From assembly GCA_900543145.1 (NCBI GenBank), contig UQPZ01000018.1:1-20812 (forward strand): a DNA stretch of 20,812 nucleotides, read 5' to 3'. The translations under genes were made by a program, and so were the position numbers. The notes under the pieces were generated by a model. That model did not search any database and had not been told where the DNA came from. It saw only the letters and a list, made by a program, of their open reading frames with translations. Positions 1-8,087 of the stretch are shown here, piece by piece (positions within the stretch are counted from its first letter, which is position 1; every line of letters starts with the position of its first letter). The stretch is from an uncultured Ruminococcus sp. Its GTDB lineage: Bacteria; Bacillota; Clostridia; Oscillospirales; Ruminococcaceae.

Positions 1-61
1 TAGTTAAAAAACATAATATCCCCTTTTGAAATGCAATAAGGGGGTATTATGCTTAGACTGA

Positions 62-320
62 CGACAAAAAATGATAAAAAACTCCGCCCTAACCGACTAT
101 TCAACAAAAATCGCAGGAAGCTTCCCAGAAAATAAAGATGGGACAAAAGGATCAAATTCATCAGTCGTACAGTATGATATCAATGTACGCACGTGCAGAG
201 GTAGGAGCAACGTTTATGGGAATGTTCAAGCAAAGTACATCGGAAAACGGAGAAACGGAGTATAAGCTTGACTACAGCCTGAACGGAAGAACGATAGGGG
301 AAATGACCGGTAGTTACTGA
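62..320 (+). pseudogene. Broken fragment, probably the C-terminal part of a TadE-like pilus protein
   Basis: Two overlapping reading frames each look like pieces of one protein. The first (from 62, first ATG at 71) reads a Ser/Asp/Gly-rich stretch ending in VVQYDINV at 187. The second continues as ARAEVGATFMGMF in the next frame and stops at 318-320. Joining them needs a one-base shift near 185-189. Neither half has a membrane segment or a convincing start, so this looks like the soluble 3' end of a gene that lost its 5' end and gained a frameshift. It lies 28 bases before the TadE-like gene, which makes a related minor pilin plausible. That identity is inferred from position and style, not from a recognised domain. 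A short ATG frame at 49-135 with a good AAGGGGG site encodes only 28 basic residues and may be a chance ORF. Confidence 0.35.
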
Positions 321-348
321 TAAAATATTGAAAATGAGGTGAGATTTT

Positions 349-1668
349 ATGAGGAAGCTTAAAGAGCAGTACGGCTCGATCATGGTTGAAACGGTTTTGG
401 TATTGCCGCTGTTTATGGCAGGCTTTCTTGCTATTCTCATGTTATCGAATACAGTGAGAGCGCAATGCAATGTGCAGTATGCTATAGACCAGACCGCAAA
501 AGAGATCTCACAGTATTATTATGTAATAAATAAGATAGGATTAAATACACAGGACAGCGAAACTCCTGAGGAGGCTGTAAAAGCAGATGAATTTATCAAG
601 TCCCTCAGCGAGTTTCAAGGCTCTGTAAGCGATGCAGGCAGTGATATAAAAACCTCTGATATAAATTATGAAACTCTTGAACAGGATATATCGGATATTT
701 ACGGAAAACTCTCTGCTGATTATGAGTCGGTGAAAAGTGCGGGGAGTCAGATGTCTGCAAAATTCAAAAATCTTGCCAAAGATCCGATGGGGCTTGTATC
801 CTGTATGGCGGCAATGGCAAAAAGCGGTATTCAGAACGCCGCAATAAGCAGATTTATCGCTCAGCCGCTGTGTAAAATAATTTTACCTAAATATATAACT
901 CACACCGGCGACGCAGATGAAACATTGGAAAATATGGGGATTTCAGGCGGAGTTGACGGAATTGATTTCGGACTTTCGACATTTGCGGCAGACGGAAAAA
1001 CGGTAAATGTCGTTGCCGTGTATAAGATAAAGCCGCTTGGTTTCGGATTTTTGGATTATGAGTTCAATATTAAGCAAACTGCAAGTACGGCAGTTTGGGG
1101 AAGCAACGTAACTCTGGAAGACATCAAGAAAAAGGAAGCCGAGAAGCCGTGGGCGATTGCAAATAATATTTACCGCGGAGAGTTCTTTCAACAGCTGATA
1201 AAAGGTCAGTTCGAGGATCAGGTGCTTGAGGATGGAGGTAAAATACATATGTATTTTAGGGATAAGTCATCCGGTTTGGTCGCAGGTCGGGATATTCCGG
1301 CAAACAGCTTTGTACGAGTTCATTCGCTTAATATTTACTCTGCGTCTTATTCCACGTTAAAATCAGACGGCAAGTATGAATACACTAACAAAAACAAATC
1401 AAGTATAAAGTCGAAAGTAAATAGCTATGCAAAAAATCTTAAAAGCGAGTCCGCTAAGGTGGGAAATAAAATCGCTATGAAAGACGGAGAAATTGTATAT
1501 ATTCCTTCCCCGGCGGAAATGGAGCGCAATAATGTGCTGTTTATGGTAGCTCCGGCTGACACCGACAGCGAGGGCAAAAAAGTGCTCAATGAAATTGCAG
1601 AGCAGGTCAAGGAGGAAACGGGCGTAACTGTATACTGGACCTACAGATATAATACTCTGGAAGAATAA
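349..1668 (+). CDS. TadE-like Flp pilus prepilin / pseudopilin
   Basis: This 439-residue protein has a short basic leader (MRKLKEQYG) followed by SIMVETVLVLPLFM, a hydrophobic helix at about residues 11-33. If cleavage falls after G9, the conserved Glu is E14 at position +5, the classic type IV prepilin pattern, here in the TadE form with a VLPLF core. The rest is a large soluble domain expected outside the membrane. It contains a helical region at about 70-150, a mixed alpha/beta region, and a C-terminus (MVAPADTDSEGKKVLNEIAE...) that looks like a folded cap. The gene starts at ATG 349 with AGGTGAG upstream. The gene after it encodes the likely processing peptidase, 24 bases away. TadE-like proteins are minor pilins of Flp/Tad pili. 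At 439 residues it is longer than simple TadE proteins (usually under 200), so it may carry an adhesive or scaffold domain. Confidence 0.75.
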   Translation: MRKLKEQYGSIMVETVLVLPLFMAGFLAILMLSNTVRAQCNVQYAIDQTAKEISQYYYVINKIGLNTQDSETPEEAVKADEFIKSLSEFQGSVSDAGSDIKTSDINYETLEQDISDIYGKLSADYESVKSAGSQMSAKFKNLAKDPMGLVSCMAAMAKSGIQNAAISRFIAQPLCKIILPKYITHTGDADETLENMGISGGVDGIDFGLSTFAADGKTVNVVAVYKIKPLGFGFLDYEFNIKQTASTAVWGSNVTLEDIKKKEAEKPWAIANNIYRGEFFQQLIKGQFEDQVLEDGGKIHMYFRDKSSGLVAGRDIPANSFVRVHSLNIYSASYSTLKSDGKYEYTNKNKSSIKSKVNSYAKNLKSESAKVGNKIAMKDGEIVYIPSPAEMERNNVLFMVAPADTDSEGKKVLNEIAEQVKEETGVTVYWTYRYNTLEE

Positions 1669-1692
1669 AGATCTGAAAGGAATTTTGATATT

Positions 1693-2376
1693 TTGATTTT
1701 ACAATATGTATTTAATGTGTTTGTGTCGTGTGGCCTTGCCGCTGCCGGAGTTTTGTATCTTGACTTTTTCAGCTTTGGTAAGACTGAGAAAAATGTATTG
1801 CTTATATGCAGGCGCAATAAAAGACTGCTTATAATTACGGCTGTATTTTTTACTATATTTACATATTTAAGCACAGCTTTCGCTATAAAAAGAGGATATA
1901 CCGAATACAGTCTTCTAAGAAATCTGTTTTTTATCTATGCGCTGTATGTTCTGTCAGTTACGGATATAAGGAAAAAAATAATACCGAATAAAATAATTCT
2001 GTTTATTTTCATTATGAGATTCGTTTTTCTTCTGGCTGAAATATATTACAACAGCGAAATGGTTTCCCTTGTTTTGAAAAATGCGTTTGTAGGCTTGGCG
2101 ATCTCAGTTTTTGTAGCTGTGGTAATGCTTTTGATCTCGCGCAATCAAATGGGCGGCGGAGATGTAAAGCTGTTTGCGCTTATCGGCTTTTATACAGGAA
2201 GGACCAATGTTCTTTCGGTAATGATGTTTTCTTTTATTTATGCTGCGCTGGCAGGAATAATTTTAATGCTCTCAAAAAAATACAAGGCTAAGGACAGCAT
2301 ACCGATGGCGCCTTTTGTTTTTCTTGGAATGATGACATATTTTATACTAGTTTATTTTGTAGGATTGGAAGGCTGA
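1693..2376 (+). CDS. A24-family prepilin peptidase (TadV/CpaA type)
   Basis: This 227-residue multi-pass membrane protein has the two aspartate motifs of aspartic prepilin peptidases. The first is SVTDIRKKIIPNK, with D91 in the usual D-x3-K-x-I-P-N setting. The second is QMGGGDVKL, with D157. A late IPMAPFVFLG segment is also typical. It lacks the N-terminal methyltransferase domain of PilD-type enzymes, as expected for TadV/CpaA, although with about 80 residues ahead of the catalytic core it is longer than many. It should cut the leader of the TadE-like protein encoded just upstream, and other Flp pilins, at the cytoplasmic face of the membrane. The start is TTG 1693, with AAAGGA about 11 bases upstream; no in-frame ATG gives a full first helix. 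Pilus ATPase and platform genes (tadA, tadB, tadC) are not in the window and may lie upstream. Confidence 0.85.
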   Translation: MILQYVFNVFVSCGLAAAGVLYLDFFSFGKTEKNVLLICRRNKRLLIITAVFFTIFTYLSTAFAIKRGYTEYSLLRNLFFIYALYVLSVTDIRKKIIPNKIILFIFIMRFVFLLAEIYYNSEMVSLVLKNAFVGLAISVFVAVVMLLISRNQMGGGDVKLFALIGFYTGRTNVLSVMMFSFIYAALAGIILMLSKKYKAKDSIPMAPFVFLGMMTYFILVYFVGLEG

Positions 2377-2386
2377 GGGGATCAAT

Positions 2387-3703
2387 ATGAATAATGCCAG
2401 ACTGGTTTTGATCGTTATGATAATATTTACGGCGCTGACGTGGTATTCCGTATTCAATAATAAAAAGCAGTCGCAGATTAAATATGCTCAGTGTATATCA
2501 GATGCGGATGCATTGGCGGAAAAGGGTATTTATATAGACGCCGTTGAGCAGTATAATAAGGCGTTGGAAATGGATCCGGATAATTATGATATAATGCTTA
2601 AAATATTTGATTCATATAAAAACCTGAATGATGAAAAGGGCTTGGAGGAAATATATGAAAGGGCAAAAAATGCCGATCCGAAAAATGAAAGCATATACAT
2701 AAAATTTGCAGATTATTATATGAGTCTTGAAAATTACGATGATGCGGCGGATATTGTTCTTGAAGCAAGGAAAAACAAGGCAGGGGGAAATATTAATGCT
2801 CTTTATGATGAATTAAGCGTTCAGTACAGCGAAATATATGTTGACCTTAGCGCCTTTAAAACTGAGTATAACGGATATGTGCCTGTTATGAGCAAAAAGG
2901 GCTGGGGTATGAGCAGCAGCAATTTAAAGAAAAAGATCAAGTATAAATACGATGAAATAGGAGCCTACAGCAGTGAAAAGGAAGTCATACCCGTTTGCGA
3001 CGGCGGTGAGTGGTATTATATAGATATAAACGGCAACAGAAAGCTTGTTCCCGATAATTCCTATCAGTATCTCGGTTTGATAAGCGGCGGATATGCCCCT
3101 GCTCTCAGGGACGGAAGCTACGGATATGTTAATGAAGATTTTGAGGAATTTAATTTTGATTACGATTATGCAGGGGCGTTTGAAAGCGGGATCGCTCCCG
3201 TAAAAAAAGACGGAAAATGGGCAGTTATAGACGACGATCTGAAACAGGTCACGGATTTTATTTATGATGATGTGATAATAAATGAATACGGAGTATGCTC
3301 TTATAACGGATTGTATTTTGCTTCAAAGGACGGAAAATATAATCTTTATGATAAGTCGGGAGATATGGTCGGAAACGAAGGCTTTGAAAATGCGGATATG
3401 TTTGTATCGGATTTGCCTGCGGCAGTCTGCCGTGACGGTAAATGGGGCTATGTTTCAAATGAAGGCGAAATAACGATAGATTTTCAGTATAACGGAGCAA
3501 GGTCATTTTCAAACGGCTTTGCGGCGGTACAGAAGGAATCCGGCTGGGGATATATTTCATTGGATAATAAGCAGGGCACAGAGTTTGCTTTTAACTCTGC
3601 CGGATATGTAATGAACAGCGGAAAGGCTATAGTAACGTCTGACAACGACAGCTGTAAAGCAATAGAGTTTGTTATGCTTTCAAAAGAAGCAGAAAATAAA
3701 TGA
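2387..3703 (+). CDS. Membrane-anchored TPR and WG-repeat protein
   Basis: This 438-residue protein begins with an uncleaved-looking signal anchor at about residues 4-21 (ARLVLIVMIIFTALTWYSVF). Two to three TPR units follow at about 30-135, including a clear AVEQYNKALEMDPDN unit and a weaker one with AKNADPKNESIYIKFADYY. From about 165 to 425 there is a run of WG (KWG) repeats. Recognisable cores are KKGWGMSSS, GGEWYYIDINGN, DGSYGYVNED, DGKWAVIDDD, DGKYNLYDKSG, DGKWGYVSNEGE and ESGWGYISLDN. Both modules mediate protein contacts, and no catalytic motif is seen. The gene starts 10 bases after the peptidase and ends 15 bases before the FHA gene, so it belongs to the same operon. A role as an extracytoplasmic scaffold or sensor for the pilus or for the kinase is inference. 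The domain assignments are fairly secure; the function is unknown. Confidence 0.75.
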   Translation: MNNARLVLIVMIIFTALTWYSVFNNKKQSQIKYAQCISDADALAEKGIYIDAVEQYNKALEMDPDNYDIMLKIFDSYKNLNDEKGLEEIYERAKNADPKNESIYIKFADYYMSLENYDDAADIVLEARKNKAGGNINALYDELSVQYSEIYVDLSAFKTEYNGYVPVMSKKGWGMSSSNLKKKIKYKYDEIGAYSSEKEVIPVCDGGEWYYIDINGNRKLVPDNSYQYLGLISGGYAPALRDGSYGYVNEDFEEFNFDYDYAGAFESGIAPVKKDGKWAVIDDDLKQVTDFIYDDVIINEYGVCSYNGLYFASKDGKYNLYDKSGDMVGNEGFENADMFVSDLPAAVCRDGKWGYVSNEGEITIDFQYNGARSFSNGFAAVQKESGWGYISLDNKQGTEFAFNSAGYVMNSGKAIVTSDNDSCKAIEFVMLSKEAENK

Positions 3704-3718
3704 TCGTGAGGTTAAATT

Positions 3719-5071
3719 ATGGGAACTTGGACATACGAAAACGGAAATACGTCAAATTATCTTGTTTATCAGGCTGATGAAACGGAAACTATAGATACCG
3801 TTGCGTTGGGGATGATAACAAATAATACTATACCCGGGGTACTTCCGCTGATATTTATGCAGAACAACAGCGACAGGTTTGTTAAATACAATATTACTGC
3901 AAAGGTAAGCATGAAGATGTTTTTTGACGGAGTGATAACTAAGAAGAAGTTTCTTACGGTAATGTCCGGGATCTGCGGCGCGCTGATGAACTGCGACGAT
4001 TATATGCTTGAGCTTTCATCTTTTGTATTGAATACCGAATATATTTATATTGATGTAAGTACCTCTAAGGCATTCTTGGTATGCGTTCCTTTTCTGACGG
4101 AAAAAGCAGAGCTGAACTATAAGGATTTTTTTAAAAATATTTTATTCTGCTCACAGTTTGACCAAAGCGAAAACTGTGATTATATCGCAAAGATAATCAC
4201 TTTTTTAAATACCGATCAAAGCTGTACTTTAAAGAGCATACGCGATTTTGCGGATAAAATGCTTAAAGAAGAAGGACCTGATGAATATGTGCGTCCTGAA
4301 ATTATAAATCAGTCTGCAGTAGATCCAAAGATTAACCAAGCAGTTCAAGTTAGTGCGCCGGTTATAAATCGTGATCTTAAGACAGAAGCGGCTGTTGTGC
4401 CGATTAATTTCAGTCATCAGAATATACCTCAGGCCTCGTCGGCAGAAGACGGCCGCTCTTTCAAAAGGAAAAAATCATTCAGCTTTGGTTTTAATAAAAA
4501 TAAGAATGATAAGAAGGAAAAGAAAGCAAAGGCCTCCGATGCTCCGTCAATGGCTATTCCCGGAGCGGAGATAAAGCAAACAGCGCCGTCAGCTGCTGCT
4601 CATAGCAGCTCTGAGGTTAAATCCGTCAGCAGCGGATTTACAGACTTTGCTAAGACTGCGCCTTCTCAGCAAAGTGCAGCTGCACCTTCCTATATTCCTA
4701 TAGAAGCACTTTCTTCTCAGCCGGCGGCAAATATGAATACAACGGTCCTCTCAAAGGAAATGCTGAGTCCTAATGCAGTACCGACGCTTTACAGGCTTAA
4801 AACAAATACTTCTGTTTCGTTGGACAAGCCTGTATTCAGAATAGGGAAAGAGCCTAGCTTTGTTGATTACTGTATCAGCGATAATACGGCGATAAGCAGA
4901 AGCCACGCCAATATAATCAGGAGGGGCGACGATTATTATATAGTAGATACCAACTCTACAAATCATACATTTGTTAACGGGAATATGATAAACAGCAATG
5001 AGGAGATCAGGCTTGAGCAGGGCTATAAGATCAGATTTGCAAATGAGGAGTTTGAGTTCAGGTTTTATTAA
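3719..5071 (+). CDS. FHA-domain protein with an unrecognised N-terminal domain (DUF6382-like)
   Basis: This 450-residue protein appears cytoplasmic, with no signal peptide. Residues 1-185 form a compact mixed domain (YLVYQADETETIDTVALGMI... through LKSIRDFADKML), resembling the DUF6382 domain often found before FHA domains in Clostridia; this name is from memory. Residues about 190-350 are a low-complexity linker rich in Ser, Ala, Pro and Lys, including a basic patch (FKRKKSFSFGFNKNKNDKK). Residues about 355-450 are an FHA domain with the expected RIGKE (R374), SRSHA (S393, H396) and NHTFVNG motifs, which bind phosphothreonine. Just before it is the sequence NTTVLSKEML (T341, T342), comparable to the phosphorylated Thr motif ahead of the FHA domain in GarA-type proteins. 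With a PP2C phosphatase and a Ser/Thr kinase encoded next, it is the likely phospho-dependent adaptor of the locus. Confidence 0.82.
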   Translation: MGTWTYENGNTSNYLVYQADETETIDTVALGMITNNTIPGVLPLIFMQNNSDRFVKYNITAKVSMKMFFDGVITKKKFLTVMSGICGALMNCDDYMLELSSFVLNTEYIYIDVSTSKAFLVCVPFLTEKAELNYKDFFKNILFCSQFDQSENCDYIAKIITFLNTDQSCTLKSIRDFADKMLKEEGPDEYVRPEIINQSAVDPKINQAVQVSAPVINRDLKTEAAVVPINFSHQNIPQASSAEDGRSFKRKKSFSFGFNKNKNDKKEKKAKASDAPSMAIPGAEIKQTAPSAAAHSSSEVKSVSSGFTDFAKTAPSQQSAAAPSYIPIEALSSQPAANMNTTVLSKEMLSPNAVPTLYRLKTNTSVSLDKPVFRIGKEPSFVDYCISDNTAISRSHANIIRRGDDYYIVDTNSTNHTFVNGNMINSNEEIRLEQGYKIRFANEEFEFRFY

Positions 5072-5095
5072 GGGGTAAAAGAGGTGCTTCTGGAT

Positions 5096-5860
5096 ATGAA
5101 TATCCTATATTCTGCACAAACCGATATAGGAACAAAAAAGACGACCAATCAGGACGGACTGCTTATAAAGTCTGCGCTTACGGATAAAGGAAGATTTACT
5201 ATACTGTCGGTATGTGATGGAATGGGCGGGCTTTCCTGCGGCGAAAAGGCAAGTGCAACTGTTATTAAAGCATTTGACGCCTGGTTCGGAAATTATATTT
5301 CAGGCGGAGCTATAAATATGCAAACGGACAGGATCTCCGAGCAGTGGAGGAATATAATCGAAGAAAATAATACAAGGCTTATAAATTACGGAAAAAGCCG
5401 AGGTATCAAGCTTGGAACTACCTGTACCGTAATGCTTATCACACCGGGATTTTATATAGTCGGCCATGTAGGAGATACAAGGGCATATGAGGTCGGGGAG
5501 AGTATTGTGCGACTGACTGAGGATCAGACCTTTGTTGCCAGAGAGATCAGGGAAGGAAGAATGACTCCTCAGCAGGCGGCGGCAGACGGAAGAAGAAACG
5601 TACTGCTCCAATGCATAGGCGCTTCAAGTATAGTAACCCCTCAATTTGTCTGCTCAGCGCCTAAAAAGGATACGGTATATCTGATATGCAGCGACGGCTT
5701 CAGGCATACGCTTGGAGAGGACGAGATATTTAAGGCGTATGCTCCGAAAGGAATAAGATCGTGCGAAGCTTTGGACAATGTTTCACGCAGGCTTATAAAT
5801 TTAAATATTCAGCGCGGCGAAGAAGACAATATTTCAGTTGCGGCTGTAAAATGCTGTTAG
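5096..5860 (+). CDS. PP2C-family Ser/Thr protein phosphatase
   Basis: This protein of about 254 residues has the metal-binding motifs of PPM/PP2C phosphatases in order: TNQDG near the N-terminus, CDGMGG (metal aspartate and glycines), GHVGDTRAY, CSDGFR and a terminal EEDNIS. It should remove phosphate from Thr/Ser residues modified by the kinase encoded 11 bases downstream. Kinase-phosphatase pairs of this kind are standard in Firmicutes (PrkC/PrpC). Two starts are possible. ATG 5096 has AGAGGTG about 9 bases upstream and is preferred; GTG 5084 has AAGGGG upstream and would add four residues. The gene begins within 25 bases of the FHA gene stop, which suggests coupled translation. There is no membrane segment, so the enzyme is cytoplasmic. 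Confidence 0.9.
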   Translation: MNILYSAQTDIGTKKTTNQDGLLIKSALTDKGRFTILSVCDGMGGLSCGEKASATVIKAFDAWFGNYISGGAINMQTDRISEQWRNIIEENNTRLINYGKSRGIKLGTTCTVMLITPGFYIVGHVGDTRAYEVGESIVRLTEDQTFVAREIREGRMTPQQAAADGRRNVLLQCIGASSIVTPQFVCSAPKKDTVYLICSDGFRHTLGEDEIFKAYAPKGIRSCEALDNVSRRLINLNIQRGEEDNISVAAVKCC

Positions 5861-5871
5861 GGTGGATATAA

Positions 5872-7575
5872 ATGCTTGAGATCGGCTCAGTAATTGACGG
5901 AAAGTATAAGGTCCTGAATAAAATCGGACAGGGCGGAATGAGTGTAGTTTATCTTGCTATGAATGAAAAAGCAAATAAACAGTGGGCAATAAAAGAGGTA
6001 AGAAAAGACGGGGTAAAGGATTATGAGGTAGTAAAGCAGGGGCTTATAGTTGAAACTGATCTTCTGAAAAAGCTTAATCATCCTAACCTGCCGAGTATAA
6101 TTGACGTGATTGATTCCGACGATACCTTCTTGATCGTAATGGATTATATTGAAGGAAAGCCGCTGCTTGATTATGTTGAAAATAACGGGCCGCAGCGTCA
6201 GGAAGATGTGATCGAATGGTCAAAGCAGCTATGCGATGTTATGGGGTATCTTCATTCGAGAGAGCCTGCGATCATATACCGTGACCTAAAGCCGGGAAAT
6301 ATTATGCTCAGACCTGACGGCAGGATAATGCTTATTGATTTCGGAACGGCAAGGGAGTTCAAGGAACGGAATATTGCTGATACCGTTTGTCTGGGAACTA
6401 TTGGATATGCCGCTCCCGAGCAGTTCGGCGGTCACGGGCAGACCGACGCCAGAACGGATATCTACGGACTCGGCGCTACAATGTATCATCTCATAACAGG
6501 AACAAGTCCCTGCGACCCGCCGTATAAAATACTGCCTATAAGAGATATTGATCCCAGACTTTCGTCAGGACTTGAAAAAATAATCTTAAAGTGTACGCAG
6601 CAGGATCCGAACGACCGCTATCAGTCCTGCGAAGAGCTGATGTATGATCTGAACAACTATGACAAGATCGACGATATGTACAGAAAATCCTTAAAGAAAA
6701 AGCTTGCGGTATTCTGCTGTGCTGCGTCTGCGTCTGTTTTATTTCTGACGTCAGGAATAGTTTTGGGAAAGGCATCGTCAGCAAAGATCAATGATAATTA
6801 TTCCGCCTTGCTTGAAACAGCTGAGAAAACGAATGAAACAGCGCTCAGAAACGATTGCTATATAAAAGCCGTTTCGCTCAGACCTGATAAAGCGGACGCA
6901 TATATAGGCTTGATAAATTCTATGAAAAGCGACGGCGTTTTTTCGCTTGAAGAGGAAACAGTGCTTCAGGAAGCTATTGTTAAAAATGAGGACGGTTTAA
7001 AAGAAAATAACAAAAGCTATGCTGACGTTTGTTTTGAAATTGGAAAGCTTTACTGGTACTACTACGAATATGGGTCTGATCCGTCAAAGGACAGCCTTTC
7101 GGATAATAAAGCAATAAGAATGAAATCGGCAATAAAATGGTTTGACTTGGCGTTATCTTCAGCTGACGATTCCTTTGCACATAGCAGCATGGCTGTAATA
7201 TACAGGGATATAGGTTTGTTTTACAGGGATATAGTTATGAATACCGCCGAAGCCAGCGACAGCGGCATATACCGTGAGCTGTTTGATAATTATTCGGTGC
7301 TTGTTGATATGGTCAGTCAAAAAAACGAGGGAGAAATAGTAGAGCTTGAATTGTACGAGCTTATACAAAGTTCGATCGAGCAGTACGCTGTAAAATTCAA
7401 ATCCGACGGAGTGACCTATAAAGAGATCGCCGAAATGCTTGATTACATAAAAAGCAGGCTGAACGAGATATCAGTAACAACGGATATAACTAAGGATATA
7501 AAGGAATCGGTTACTGACAGAATAGACGGAACGGTAAGATATGCCGAAGCTGTATATGGCGGCGCTGGATCGTAA
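5872..7575 (+). CDS. Transmembrane eukaryotic-type Ser/Thr protein kinase
   Basis: The kinase domain covers about residues 10-265. It has a Gly-rich loop GQGGMSVVY (19-27), ATP lysine K41, alpha-C glutamate E61, a catalytic loop YRDLKPGN (D138, with Tyr in place of the usual His), DFG at 156-158 and APE at 181-183. It should therefore be active. A basic stop (KSLKKK) leads into one membrane helix at about 278-298. The outer region (about 300-567) is helical with TPR-like units (ALRNDCYIKAVSLRPDKADAY...) instead of the PASTA repeats of PrkC/PknB, so it probably senses a protein and not muropeptides. It starts at ATG 5872 with GGTGGA upstream, in a train with the PP2C and FHA genes. Likely substrates are the FHA protein and the small membrane protein encoded next; this is inference. 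Confidence 0.92.
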   Translation: MLEIGSVIDGKYKVLNKIGQGGMSVVYLAMNEKANKQWAIKEVRKDGVKDYEVVKQGLIVETDLLKKLNHPNLPSIIDVIDSDDTFLIVMDYIEGKPLLDYVENNGPQRQEDVIEWSKQLCDVMGYLHSREPAIIYRDLKPGNIMLRPDGRIMLIDFGTAREFKERNIADTVCLGTIGYAAPEQFGGHGQTDARTDIYGLGATMYHLITGTSPCDPPYKILPIRDIDPRLSSGLEKIILKCTQQDPNDRYQSCEELMYDLNNYDKIDDMYRKSLKKKLAVFCCAASASVLFLTSGIVLGKASSAKINDNYSALLETAEKTNETALRNDCYIKAVSLRPDKADAYIGLINSMKSDGVFSLEEETVLQEAIVKNEDGLKENNKSYADVCFEIGKLYWYYYEYGSDPSKDSLSDNKAIRMKSAIKWFDLALSSADDSFAHSSMAVIYRDIGLFYRDIVMNTAEASDSGIYRELFDNYSVLVDMVSQKNEGEIVELELYELIQSSIEQYAVKFKSDGVTYKEIAEMLDYIKSRLNEISVTTDITKDIKESVTDRIDGTVRYAEAVYGGAGS

Positions 7576-7624
7576 CAGCTTGACGGATTAAATAACAATT
7601 AATAAAAAGGGGGGAGTCCATGCT

Positions 7625-8044
7625 TTGTTATCGGACCAAAAGCATGGCGGCGTTATGAGCGCTGAAACACTGAAGATTTTATCATATATCGGTTATGCGC
7701 TGAGTATTTGTTTTCTTATAACCGGAATAGCATTATTTTTTGCGTTTGGAATTAAAAACATAATAAATGAACTGTCGGGAAGGGCGCAGAAAAAGGCCGT
7801 AGAACAGATAAGAAGAAAAAACGCCGAAGAAGATAAGAAGATACCGGCGCCGTTTGCCGCAAATGCTCGTAACAGCTCTAAAAGTGATACGGCGCTTCTG
7901 GAATACGGAAAAACGGATATGCTGTCCGGGTTTCAGACAGATGAAACTGTTATATTGGAGCAGTTATCCGAATACGGAGAACCTGAGCATATAAATTATA
8001 CTATAGATGTCGATATACTGATGACCGAGGGAACGGCGATATGA
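7625..8044 (+). CDS. Small single-span membrane protein of unknown function
   Basis: I do not recognise this 139-residue protein. Residues about 17-42 form one membrane helix (YIGYALSICFLITGIALFFA), followed by a basic juxtamembrane stretch (GRAQKKAVEQIRRKN, about 52-66). This predicts a cytoplasmic C-terminal tail of about 90 polar residues with no domain that I know. The tail contains TDETVIL (T105, T108), a short acidic Thr motif resembling FHA ligands and the TTVL sequence of the FHA protein in this locus. The preferred start is TTG 7625, eight bases after the strong GGGGGGAG site. ATG 7655 would give a shorter protein but has no good site. ATG 7620 opens only a 12-codon frame. It sits 49 bases after the kinase gene and 43 before the giant surface protein, so it is probably co-transcribed. 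Confidence 0.65.
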   Translation: MLSDQKHGGVMSAETLKILSYIGYALSICFLITGIALFFAFGIKNIINELSGRAQKKAVEQIRRKNAEEDKKIPAPFAANARNSSKSDTALLEYGKTDMLSGFQTDETVILEQLSEYGEPEHINYTIDVDILMTEGTAI

Positions 8045-8087
8045 TTTAGGGCATCGGATAACTGAATAAAACGGAGGAAGACGTAAA

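Noticed and set aside
7620..7658. ATG 7620 as the start of the gene after the kinase
   Set aside because: It opens a frame of only 12 codons and lies too close to the GGGGGGAG site; the TTG at 7625 is correctly spaced and opens the long frame.
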